DNA from: JAGPDF01 sp052035735
GTDB taxonomy: Bacteria > Acidobacteriota > Thermoanaerobaculia > Multivoradales > JAGPDF01
Direction: 5' to 3'
Length of the DNA: 64,000 bases
NCBI GenBank assembly: GCA_052035735.1
Contig: JBPOHI010000010.1
Coordinates: forward strand, 6,861 to 70,860
The notes beneath the pieces were generated by a model. It did no database searches and was not told the DNA's origin. It saw only the letters and a program-made list of their open reading frames with translations. Below, in pieces: positions 8,990 through 16,776 of the stretch; the stretch's first letter is position 1, and every line of letters starts with the position of its first letter. A program made the position numbers and the translations under genes.

Positions 8990-9625
8990 TCATTGTATCG
9001 CCGGCTGCGGCGGCAGGGCCCCGGCGTGCCCGACCATGACGATCCACGTATAGGGCGCCCACGAGAGGCGATGTTCGACGTGCACCTCGACCGTCGCGAA
9101 ATGCCGCTCGAGGAGTGCGCGGTAACTCTCCTCCGTGCGCACGTGCCGGCCGCGGTCGTGCGCGAGCAGAAAACGCGCCATCGCCGACTGGCCGTGGGCG
9201 TAGCAGCCGTCGAGCGTGAAGAGCCGGCCGCCGGCGCCGAGCGAACGCCGGATCGCCCCGAGGGTCGCGTCCGCCTCGGCGTCACTCAGATGATGCAGGA
9301 CGCCGTTCATCATCGCGATGTCGAACGGTCCGAGCTCGCGGGCCACGGTGTCGTCGAAGGGGCGGTGATGGAAGCGGCCCCGATCGCCGAAGCGCGAGGT
9401 CGCATACTCGATGTACCGCGCGTCGGTATCGAATCCGATGTAGGAGACGCCTGCAGGGAGGTGCTCGACGAGAAAGCCCGGGCCGCACCCGATGTCGGCG
9501 ATCCGTGCCCCGGCGGCCATCGGCAGATGGGTCCGCAGGCTTCGGATACGCGCGCCGAAGTAGCCGCCGAGCTCCTGGAAACGCTGGTAGACGAGGGGGT
9601 GATCGAGGACGGATCGGATTCTCAT
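8990..9625 (-). CDS. Class I SAM-dependent methyltransferase
   Basis: 211 residues. Motif I is ARIADIGCGPGFLVEHLP, motif II is SYIGFDTDARYIEYA, and a typical post-I MMNGVLHHL follows, so it is a class I SAM methyltransferase (Methyltransf_11/25-like). Start ATG 9623-9625 is selected because the family fold begins shortly after; the upstream extension would run through the divergent promoter. It sits in an envelope-sugar cluster, so a sugar, lipid or polyprenol methyl acceptor is plausible but unproven. Confidence 0.85.
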   Translation of the reverse strand: MRIRSVLDHPLVYQRFQELGGYFGARIRSLRTHLPMAAGARIADIGCGPGFLVEHLPAGVSYIGFDTDARYIEYATSRFGDRGRFHHRPFDDTVARELGPFDIAMMNGVLHHLSDAEADATLGAIRRSLGAGGRLFTLDGCYAHGQSAMARFLLAHDRGRHVRTEESYRALLERHFATVEVHVEHRLSWAPYTWIVMVGHAGALPPQPAIQ

Positions 9626-9646
9626 GGCACGAGCCCCGCCGGAAAT

Positions 9647-9660
9647 TTGAGTACACTCAA
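9647..9660. promoter_or_regulatory. Palindrome in a 40-bp divergent intergenic region
   Basis: TTGAGT-AC-ACTCAA is a perfect 6-bp inverted repeat with a 2-bp spacer. It is an unusually AT-rich patch for this window, in the 40 bp between the divergent methyltransferase (start 9625) and glycosyltransferase (start 9666). Position and symmetry suggest a dimeric regulator site or the core of overlapping divergent promoters. No regulator is encoded nearby. Confidence 0.4.
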
Positions 9661-9665
9661 CGCCT

Positions 9666-10646
9666 ATGGCGAGTCCCGCGGCGCACAGCATTTCCCTGAT
9701 CGTCCCAGTATATCGCGGGGAGAGCTGCCTCCCGGCGCTGCTCGAGGAGGTCGAGCCGTGGACTCGCGACTCGCCGACACCGGACGGCCATCGTTTCTCG
9801 ATCAGCGAAGTCCTGCTGGTGCACGATTGCGGTCCGGACGCCTCGGACCGGACGATCGAGCAACTCGCCGAGCGCTATCCGTTCGTGCGGCCGGTCTGGC
9901 TCTCACGCAACTACGGCCAGCATGCGGCGACGCTCGCCGGAATGGCGAGCGCTACCGGCGAGTGGGTCGCGACGGTGGACGAAGACGGGCAGCAGGACCC
10001 GGCGGACATCGCGCGCATGCTCGATCTCGCCCTCGGCCAGAGTCTGCAGCTGGTCTACGCGCGGCCCACGCATCCACCGCCGCACGGCTGGCTGCGCAAT
10101 CTCCTGAGCCGCACGGCCAAGCGGATCGCCATGCGCCTGCTCGGCAGCTCGGGAATCGGCACCTTCAACAGTTTCCGGCTGGTCGACGGTGAGATCGCGC
10201 GCAGCCTGGCGGCCTACTGCGGACAGGGGGTCTTTCTCGACGTCGGTCTGTCGTGGATCACCGGCCGGGTGGGGCACTGCCCGCTCCGCCTGCGGGCCGA
10301 GCGCGGGCGCGCGTCCGGATACTCGTACCTCGCGCTGCTCTCCCACTTCTGGCACCTGGTCCTCGCCACCGGGACGCGACCGCTCCGCCTGATCACCCTC
10401 GCCGGCTTCGGCTCGGTGATCCTGGCCATGGCGATCAGCGTCATTGCGGCTTACGCCAAGATGGTCAACTCGGTGCCGGTCCAGGGGTGGACGTCGCTGG
10501 TCATCGTCGTCTCGTTCTTCTCCGGTTGCATCCTGACCGCCCTGGGAGTGATTGCCGAATATCTCGCGGTCACCATGGGAATCCTGATGGGCAAGCCGCT
10601 CTACATGGTCGGCAGCAAGCCGACCCGGTCCGCGGCCCGCCGATGA
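9666..10646 (+). CDS. Family 2 glycosyltransferase (polyprenyl-phosphate sugar synthase, DPM1/ArnC-like)
   Basis: 326 residues. The N-terminal GT-A domain begins ISLIVPVYRGE and carries the nucleotide-sugar/metal motif VATVDEDGQQDP. LSRNYGQHAATLAGM is the usual segment of polyprenyl-phosphate glycosyltransferases. Two C-terminal membrane helices (around residues 240-310) anchor it. The family transfers a sugar from a nucleotide donor to undecaprenyl or decaprenyl phosphate on the cytoplasmic face, providing the donor for GT-C enzymes such as those at 746, 3564 and 7263. It overlaps the downstream epimerase (ATGA). Confidence 0.88.
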   Translation: MASPAAHSISLIVPVYRGESCLPALLEEVEPWTRDSPTPDGHRFSISEVLLVHDCGPDASDRTIEQLAERYPFVRPVWLSRNYGQHAATLAGMASATGEWVATVDEDGQQDPADIARMLDLALGQSLQLVYARPTHPPPHGWLRNLLSRTAKRIAMRLLGSSGIGTFNSFRLVDGEIARSLAAYCGQGVFLDVGLSWITGRVGHCPLRLRAERGRASGYSYLALLSHFWHLVLATGTRPLRLITLAGFGSVILAMAISVIAAYAKMVNSVPVQGWTSLVIVVSFFSGCILTALGVIAEYLAVTMGILMGKPLYMVGSKPTRSAARR

Positions 10647-11611
10647 CAGTCGCCTGGGTCGTCGGCAGCGGCGGCCTCCTGGGCTCGGCCCTCTGCCGCG
10701 CGCTCGTTCGACGCGGCGCAGAGCTGTTCAAGCCGGCCGAACGCTTCCGCTGGGAGCATCCAGCCGAGCGCGAACGCCAGGTCGAAGCGGCGGTCAGCGC
10801 TTTCGCCGCCCGTGCCGCCGGGGGGGAGCGGTGGGAGCTCTACTGGGCGGCCGGCGTGGGCTCGATGGGCAGCCTCGAGGCCGGGCTCGCCGAAGAGACG
10901 CGGGCGCTCGCCCATCTGCTCGAGCGGTTGCAGCACGAGCCGCAGCTCGCCGCTCTGCCGGCGGCCGTGGCCTTCGCGAGCTCAGCCGGCTCGATCTACG
11001 CGGGTGCGACCGACCCGGTCATCAGTGAGAGCACACCGCCTTCACCCAACACCGCGTATGCCCGCGCCAAGCTCGAGCAGGAGGCGAAGGTGGCCGCGTT
11101 CGTGCGCACGCACGGGCGGGCGCATGCGCTCCTCGCCCGGCTGTCGACCCTCTACGGCCCGGGTCAGTCGCACGGCAAGCCGCAGGGGCTCATCGCCCAC
11201 ATCGCCCGCGGCCTCGTGCGCAATCAACCGGTGCGGATCTACGTGCCTCTCGACACGGTGCGCGACTACCTGGCCGCTGACGACGCGGCGGCGGCGCTGG
11301 TCGAAGCGCTCGACGCGGTGCAGCGCGGGCCTGCCGTGTTGACCAAGATCTTCGCCTCCGAACGGCCGACGACGATCGCCGAGATCGTCGCCGTGTTCCG
11401 CCGCATCGCCCGCCGGGCGCCCAGGATCATCACCAGCGCCAGCCGGCTGAGCGCTCTCTATCCCCGACGGATGCGCTTTGCTTCGACCGCGGCGCGCGAG
11501 CTCTCGCGGCCGCCGGGGGTCAGCCTGCTCGTCGGAGTGAGCGAGGTGCTGGCTGCGGAGCGCGCCCTGTACGCTCGCGGCGGGACGGAACTGAGGCGGG
11601 CGGCGCGATGA
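10643..11611 (+). CDS. NAD(P)-dependent sugar epimerase/dehydratase (extended SDR)
   Basis: 322 residues. Rossmann motif VVGSGGLLGSALCRALVRRG lies at the N-terminus. The catalytic pair is in NTAYARAKLEQE (YxxxK), preceded by an active-site serine stretch FASSAGSIYAG. These define an extended short-chain dehydrogenase/reductase acting on nucleotide or lipid-linked sugars. Start ATG 10643 overlaps the GT2 stop and its own stop overlaps the next methyltransferase (ATGA), forming a tight three-gene operon. A role in making the sugar loaded by the GT2 enzyme, or an epimerisation after loading (as DprE2 does), is possible; sequence alone does not decide. Confidence 0.82.
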   Translation: MTVAWVVGSGGLLGSALCRALVRRGAELFKPAERFRWEHPAERERQVEAAVSAFAARAAGGERWELYWAAGVGSMGSLEAGLAEETRALAHLLERLQHEPQLAALPAAVAFASSAGSIYAGATDPVISESTPPSPNTAYARAKLEQEAKVAAFVRTHGRAHALLARLSTLYGPGQSHGKPQGLIAHIARGLVRNQPVRIYVPLDTVRDYLAADDAAAALVEALDAVQRGPAVLTKIFASERPTTIAEIVAVFRRIARRAPRIITSASRLSALYPRRMRFASTAARELSRPPGVSLLVGVSEVLAAERALYARGGTELRRAAR

Positions 11612-12318
11612 AGGAGGCGGAGTTCGACGCCTACGCGGAGCGCTACGAGGCGCTGCACGCGGCCAGCATCGCGATTACCGGTGAAGGGCCAGAGTATTTC
11701 GCCGAGTACAAGATCCGCGACATCGCGCGGTCGGTCGCGCGCGGCGCGGCCCCTTCCGGTGGCGCGGCAGAAGCGCTGCGGATCTGCGATTTCGGCGCCG
11801 GCGTCGGCGGCTCGGTGCCTTTCGTCCACCGGCACCTGCCGGGCGCCCAGTTGACCTGCCTGGACGTCTCGAAGCGCAGCCTGGAGGTCGCCGAGCGGCG
11901 CTACCCGGAACTGGCGCGCTTCGTCCACTTCGATGGCCTCCACCTGCCGCTGCCCGAGGGGCAGTTCGACATCGCTTTCGCGGCCTGCGTGTTTCATCAC
12001 ATCGACCCGCAGGAGCACGCGGTGCTGCTCCAGGAGTTGCGCCGGATCCTGCGCCCCGGAGGCACGCTCTTCGTCTTCGAGCACAATCCGTGGAACCCGC
12101 TCGCGGTGCGCGCCGTACGGAGCTGCCCCTTCGACGAGAATGCCCGGCTGATTCCGGGGCGGGCGATGCAGCGCCGACTGCGGGCCGCCGGATTCGCCGG
12201 CTGCAGGATTCGCTACCGGGTCTTCTTTCCGCACGCCCTACGCGGCCTGCGGCCGCTCGAGGATGCCCTGACCTGGCTGCCGCTGGGGGGGCAGTACTGC
12301 GCCGTGGCCCGGCGGTAG
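11608..12318 (+). CDS. Class I SAM-dependent methyltransferase
   Basis: 236 residues. Motif I is ICDFGAGVGGSVPFVHRHLP, followed by LTCLDVSKRSLEVAERRYP and CVFHHIDPQEHAVLLQEL, then ILRPGGTLFVFEHNPWNP: a complete Methyltransf_11-type domain. It is the third gene of the GT2-epimerase-methyltransferase operon and overlaps the epimerase stop by four bases. Likely methylates a sugar or glycolipid intermediate; the acceptor is unknown. Confidence 0.85.
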   Translation: MKEAEFDAYAERYEALHAASIAITGEGPEYFAEYKIRDIARSVARGAAPSGGAAEALRICDFGAGVGGSVPFVHRHLPGAQLTCLDVSKRSLEVAERRYPELARFVHFDGLHLPLPEGQFDIAFAACVFHHIDPQEHAVLLQELRRILRPGGTLFVFEHNPWNPLAVRAVRSCPFDENARLIPGRAMQRRLRAAGFAGCRIRYRVFFPHALRGLRPLEDALTWLPLGGQYCAVARR

Positions 12319-12337
12319 AGCGACCGTCGAGGCGGGC

Positions 12338-13312
12338 TCAGCCGGCGGGCGGAGACAGGGCGACCGGCGCCGCCGGCGGCGCGACCAGCCTCCCTGCCGC
12401 CCACCATCCGCCCCAGGCGAGCAGCAGCGCCGGGTAGAAGTCGATTGCGTAGTGCCAGCCGAAATAGACCGCGCTCGCGGCGATGGCGGCGTTCCACGGC
12501 ACCAGCAGAAAAAGCAGGGGCCGCCAGGTCCGCCAGGCGACCAGCAGCCCCAACGCGCTGGTTGCGAGGTGGAGGCTCGGAAAGGCCGCCAGGCCGAAGA
12601 AGGGGACGGCAGGAGCCTGCGGGTTCTGCACGATGAATCGCAACGTCTGGAGCATCGACTGCTGCAAACCGAAGATGTGGGTGTCGGCGAGCGCTGCATA
12701 CCGGGAGCGCTCGACCAAGGCCGGACCGAGGCTCGGGAAGGCGAGGTAGAGGAAGCCACCGGCGATGTAGCAGAGCGCCAGTGCGGCGAGCGTTCGGCGC
12801 ACCACGGCGACGCCGGAGCGGGCCATGGCGACGGCGAGGGGCAGGGCGAGCGCTGCCCAGGCGTAGTAGTAGACGAGCTGCAGCGCCGCGGAGCGCGGCG
12901 GCGCGTGGAAGTGGGCGACCCAGGCGACGAAGTCGCCGCCGCCCATGTGCAGCAGATCGTCGAGGCGTCCGAGGATGCGATCGAACAGGCGCGGATGCAG
13001 CAGCAGCAACCGGCACTTGAGGTTGGTGTAGGCGACGAGGACGACGAGCAGGGCCGCGAGCGCCCGCAGGAAGGTCAGCAGCTCGGCGGCGAACGGGCCG
13101 GAGGCCGGGGCACCGCGCAGCCTCCGCGCGAGCCGCAGGAGTGCCCAGGGCGGCAGGATGAAAACGGTCAGGGCGAGCAGGAACTGAAGGTACGAGACGA
13201 CCAGCGGCCCGAAAGTGAACGGATAGCGCCGGCTCGCGAACAGGGTCGTGACGCCGGCGAGAAAAAGCAGCGCGATGCGCTCCTCCGGCCAGAGGCGGGA
13301 GAGCCACTTCAT
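12338..13312 (-). CDS. PAP2-superfamily membrane phosphatase
   Basis: 324 residues with about eight membrane segments. The C-terminal half holds the PAP2 signature: AAFPSLHLATSAL (the SxxxH motif) and FGWHYAIDFYPALLLAW (the HxxxD motif). The layout is that of PAP2_3/inositolphosphorylceramide-synthase-like proteins, which remove or exchange phosphate on lipid or polyprenyl phosphates. It lies downstream on the same strand as the transporter/spermidine-synthase fusion and the UbiA gene. A PAP2 phosphatase next to a UbiA DPPR-synthase-like gene parallels mycobacterial Rv3806c-Rv3807c, suggesting a decaprenyl-phospho-pentose phosphatase role (inference). Confidence 0.82.
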   Translation of the reverse strand: MKWLSRLWPEERIALLFLAGVTTLFASRRYPFTFGPLVVSYLQFLLALTVFILPPWALLRLARRLRGAPASGPFAAELLTFLRALAALLVVLVAYTNLKCRLLLLHPRLFDRILGRLDDLLHMGGGDFVAWVAHFHAPPRSAALQLVYYYAWAALALPLAVAMARSGVAVVRRTLAALALCYIAGGFLYLAFPSLGPALVERSRYAALADTHIFGLQQSMLQTLRFIVQNPQAPAVPFFGLAAFPSLHLATSALGLLVAWRTWRPLLFLLVPWNAAIAASAVYFGWHYAIDFYPALLLAWGGWWAAGRLVAPPAAPVALSPPAG

Positions 13313-13343
13313 CGCGCGCGCCCGCTGGCGGACTCGCCGGCGC

Positions 13344-15914
13344 TCACTGGTACGGCGTGACCTCGGAGGCGAGGTAGCGCCGCTGGTCCTCGAGCAGCCG
13401 CCCTTGCCGCCGCCAGAGCTCGCGCATCGCCGGGTGCTCGGACGCAGGCAGCGCGGCGAGAACGACCGCTGGCGGCTCCTCCGGACGCAACTCGAGCAGG
13501 CGCGAGAAGGTGGCGAGCCAGGTCCAGTTGCCGGCGAGGAGCGTGCCGCTTTCGTATTCGACGGCGGGCAGGTCGTCGACGTGGGGGGGGGTGTCGCCGA
13601 GGAAGGCGTCGAGGACGGCGCCCGATGCCAGGTGGCAGGCCAGGATGTCGGCCGGCCGGCGCATGCCGATGTCGGCGAGCGCCTCGATGATCGCCGGGTC
13701 TGCGAAGCCGCTCGCCAGCGCGCTGCTGTCCCACGGTCCGCCGCCCTTCCTGCCGGTGACGATGGTGAACGAGTTGAGCGCCGAAGGCTCGTACCAGATG
13801 ACGGTCTCGGGGAAGACGTTCCGGAAGGCGCGCACGATCATCGCGAAGTTCGACGGCGTCAGCGTGTACATCGGCAGCCACATCGACACCACGCCGCCGG
13901 GAGCGAGGCGCTCGCCGACCAGCCGGAAGTACTCCTCGCTGTAGAGCGAGCCGTTGCCGGCGTAGCGCGGGTGAATCGAGTCCGAGAGCACGGCATCGAA
14001 GGTCTCGGTGCTGGCGAGCAGGAAGTTGCGGCCGTCGTTGATCTCGACGCGCACGCGGGGATCGGCGAGGACGGCGTGATTGATCGCGCCGAAGTAGCGG
14101 TCGGAGGCCGCGAGCACCGCCGGCGAGAGCTCGACAATACGGATCTCGCTCACCGCGTGGCGGGAGACGGCGTGCGCCGTGCCGCCGCTGCCGAAGCCGA
14201 TGTGCACGACGCGCGCGCCGCGGCTCCCGCCAAGCAGCAGCGGCAGGTGTCCTTGCATCTTCTGCACCGCATAGAGATCGGGACTCGTGCCGGCGACGTT
14301 CACGCCGTTGAGCTCGAGCGACAGGTAGTCGCCCGAGGAGGCGTGCATGCGGCGGATGGCGACGGCGGCGCTGGCGTCCTCGTGGAAGTGAACGAGATCC
14401 TCCGGGCGGTCCTCTCCGAAGACGCCGGCAGCCAGAATCACGCGATCGGCGGGCAGCAGCAGAGCGAGACCGGTGAAGAGGAGCGGAGTGGCGAGCGCCA
14501 GGGCGGAGATCCAGCGCCTACCGCCGGGGCGAGTCGCCGGCTCCAGCGCATCCGCGGTGCGCGCGAGCAGCAGGCCGATGAGCGCCGTGACCGCGCCGAT
14601 CGCGAGCAACGAGCTCTGGCTCCCGACGAGCGGCACCAGAACGAAGCCGGCTGCGAGCGAACCGGCGATGCAGCCCAGAGTGTTGGCGCCGTAGAGCGCG
14701 CCCAGGTCGCGGCCGACCCCGAGATCGGGATCGCCGCCGCCGGGACGTCGCGCATAGACGCGTACCAGCAGCGGAAAGCTCACACCCATGAGGAGTGTCG
14801 GCGGCAGCAGGATCGGCAGCACCGCGGCGAGCTGCGCCAGGACCGCGATCCCGAAGCCCTGCGGCCGGAGCGCCTCCGAGAGGGCAATCTGCCTCCCGTT
14901 GAGGGTCGCGAAGAGCCAGATCGACAACGGCGCCGTGGCGGCGATGCCGAGCTCGACTGCGGCCAGAAAAGCGAGCGGACGCTTCAGGCGGTCCGCCGCC
15001 CGGGCGATGGCCAGGCTGCCGGCGGCGATGCCCAGCAGAAAACCGAAGAGCATGAGGCTGAACGCGTAGACGGTCGAGCCGAGGTAGAAGACCAGAATGC
15101 GGGTCCACAGCACTTCGAAAGCGAGGCTGGTCGCCCCCATCAGCACGGCGGCGAGGAGGAGCCGGCGATCGGCGGCCGGCCGGTGCGCTGCGGCGGCGCC
15201 CGCAGTGCCCGTATCGCCCGCGGCGGCGGCTGCGAATCCGCTGCGCTGGCCCAAGGCGAGCGCACCGAGCGCGGCGGCGAAGTTGAGCGCCGCCGCGAAC
15301 AGGAGGCTCGCATGGAGCCCGAAGAGCGGGATGGTCAGGAAACCGGCGCCGGCAACGCCGCAGACGGCGCCCAGGGTATTGGCGCCGTAGAGCAACGCGG
15401 TGTCGCGACCCAGGCGGTCGCGTGCCGCGCCGCTCTCCGATGCGGATCGCCTGAGGTCGCCCAGGCCGCGGACGATGAGCGGCAGCGTGCCGCCCATGAG
15501 CAGGGTCGGCGGCAGCAGGCAGAGCGCCGCGAGGCCGAGGCGCAGGAGCGCGAAGCTCCACGGCGCGCTGGAGGCGCCGCCGGCCGCGTGATCGACGGCG
15601 ACGTAGACCCCGGTCATGCCGTCGAAGAAGCGCGGCGAGAAGATCGCGAACAGGCCGATGCCCAGCTCGAGCAGGGCATAGAGGGTGAGAGGCCGCTCGG
15701 TGCGGTCGCTCAGCCGGCCGAACAGCACCGCGCCCAGGCCGAGTCCGCCCATGAAGACGGCGAGCAGCGTCGCGGTGGCGAGTGTCGTGTTGCCGAAGAC
15801 CAGCGAGAGGTAGCGCAGCCAGGCGACCTGGTCGACCAGGCCGGCGGCACCCGAAGCGAAGAAGAGCAGCGCCAGGATGCGCCGGCCCCACGGCGCAGAA
15901 CGCTCAGAAGCCAT
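13344..15914 (-). CDS. Fused multi-TM transporter-like / spermidine synthase-like protein
   Basis: 856 residues. The first ~530 contain about twelve helices arranged as two similar halves (for example LLPPTLLMGGTLPLIVR and LLPPTLLMGVSFPLLVR). The rest is a spermidine-synthase-like Rossmann domain with VVHIGFGSGGTAHAV and RIVELSPAVLAASDRYF. At the aminopropyltransferase active site the usual D-x-x-D-P reads DSIHP, so the second acidic residue is a histidine and classical spermidine synthesis is doubtful. Fusions of this kind are widespread, membrane-bound and functionally obscure. Its ATG lies 11 bp inside the end of the UbiA gene, so they are cotranscribed with the PAP2 gene downstream. Confidence 0.8.
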   Translation of the reverse strand: MASERSAPWGRRILALLFFASGAAGLVDQVAWLRYLSLVFGNTTLATATLLAVFMGGLGLGAVLFGRLSDRTERPLTLYALLELGIGLFAIFSPRFFDGMTGVYVAVDHAAGGASSAPWSFALLRLGLAALCLLPPTLLMGGTLPLIVRGLGDLRRSASESGAARDRLGRDTALLYGANTLGAVCGVAGAGFLTIPLFGLHASLLFAAALNFAAALGALALGQRSGFAAAAAGDTGTAGAAAAHRPAADRRLLLAAVLMGATSLAFEVLWTRILVFYLGSTVYAFSLMLFGFLLGIAAGSLAIARAADRLKRPLAFLAAVELGIAATAPLSIWLFATLNGRQIALSEALRPQGFGIAVLAQLAAVLPILLPPTLLMGVSFPLLVRVYARRPGGGDPDLGVGRDLGALYGANTLGCIAGSLAAGFVLVPLVGSQSSLLAIGAVTALIGLLLARTADALEPATRPGGRRWISALALATPLLFTGLALLLPADRVILAAGVFGEDRPEDLVHFHEDASAAVAIRRMHASSGDYLSLELNGVNVAGTSPDLYAVQKMQGHLPLLLGGSRGARVVHIGFGSGGTAHAVSRHAVSEIRIVELSPAVLAASDRYFGAINHAVLADPRVRVEINDGRNFLLASTETFDAVLSDSIHPRYAGNGSLYSEEYFRLVGERLAPGGVVSMWLPMYTLTPSNFAMIVRAFRNVFPETVIWYEPSALNSFTIVTGRKGGGPWDSSALASGFADPAIIEALADIGMRRPADILACHLASGAVLDAFLGDTPPHVDDLPAVEYESGTLLAGNWTWLATFSRLLELRPEEPPAVVLAALPASEHPAMRELWRRQGRLLEDQRRYLASEVTPYQ

Positions 15915-16776
15915 AGATCAGCACGAGGACGGTCACTCCCCAGAGCGCGAGATTCACCAGGAAGGGCGGGTCGTGCAGGATGGCGTCGGTCGGACTCGAG
16001 AGCTCTGACTTCTGGTAGAGGAGGAAGAGGAACCGAAAGATGCCGAACAGCGCGAGCGGCACGGTCGCCACCAGGTGCTTGGTGCCCAGGCGCGCGGCGG
16101 TCGCCGGATCGACGGTGTAGAGCGCGTAGGCGACCACCGTCGAGGCGGTGACGACGTTGATCATCTGGTCGACGAACGGCAGGCTGTAGTGCTCGAGCAC
16201 CGCGCGCGTTCCGGACGACGGCGCCGGCTGGAGCGCGAGCTCGTGCCGCCGCTTGGCGAAGCCCAGGAAGAGGGCGACGAAGATCGTGCACAGAAGGAGC
16301 CAGGAGGAGACGTCGACCGCGATCGCGAGCGCTCCGGCCTCGACGCGCAGGACGAAGCCGAGCGCGATGGTCATGACGTCGAGAATCACGATCCGCTTGA
16401 GGCCGAGCGAGTAGAGTACGTTCAACGCGAGGTAGATGCCGAGGCAGGTCGAGAAGCCCGGCCCGAGCCTCCAGGCGAGCAGCAGGGCTCCTGTGGCGAG
16501 CAGCGCGGCGGCCGAGAGCGCCGCGGCGCTGGTGAGCTCTCCGGCGGCGATCGGCCGCCGGCGCTTGACGGGATGCAGGCGGTCGGCGTCGCGGTCGCGC
16601 AGGTCGTTGAGCAGGTAGACCGCGCTCGCGGCAGCACAGAAGGCGGCGAAGGCGGCTGCCGAGCGCCAGGCGAGGTCGATGTGATCGAGCCGGTGGGCGA
16701 AGACGAGCGGCACGACGACGAAGAGGTTCTTCACCCACTGCGCGGGGCGCAGGGAGCGAAGGAGTGCGGAGAGCAT
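15904..16776 (-). CDS. UbiA-family prenyltransferase, decaprenyl-phosphate phosphoribosyltransferase-like
   Basis: 290 residues with eight or nine helices. First aspartate motif: LLNDLRDRDADRLHPVKRRR followed by PIAAG. Second: ILDVMTIALGFVLRVEAGAL. The NDxxDxxxDRxHPxKxxRPIAAG signature is the one remembered for DPPR synthase (Rv3806c) and its relatives, which attach phosphoribose from PRPP to a polyprenyl phosphate, rather than quinone or heme UbiA enzymes. Start ATG 16774-16776 gives the family-typical N-terminus LLRSLRPAQWVKN; the longer frame adds basic low-complexity sequence. Its start codon overlaps that of the divergent YfhO-like gene on the CATG palindrome. Confidence 0.8.
   Translation of the reverse strand: MLSALLRSLRPAQWVKNLFVVVPLVFAHRLDHIDLAWRSAAAFAAFCAAASAVYLLNDLRDRDADRLHPVKRRRPIAAGELTSAAALSAAALLATGALLLAWRLGPGFSTCLGIYLALNVLYSLGLKRIVILDVMTIALGFVLRVEAGALAIAVDVSSWLLLCTIFVALFLGFAKRRHELALQPAPSSGTRAVLEHYSLPFVDQMINVVTASTVVAYALYTVDPATAARLGTKHLVATVPLALFGIFRFLFLLYQKSELSSPTDAILHDPPFLVNLALWGVTVLVLIYGF

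Noticed and set aside
13248..16151. 967-codon open frame on the plus strand
   Set aside because: Antisense to the transporter/spermidine-synthase fusion; composition is R/E/Q/G-rich with no domains. Long antisense frames are expected at this GC content.
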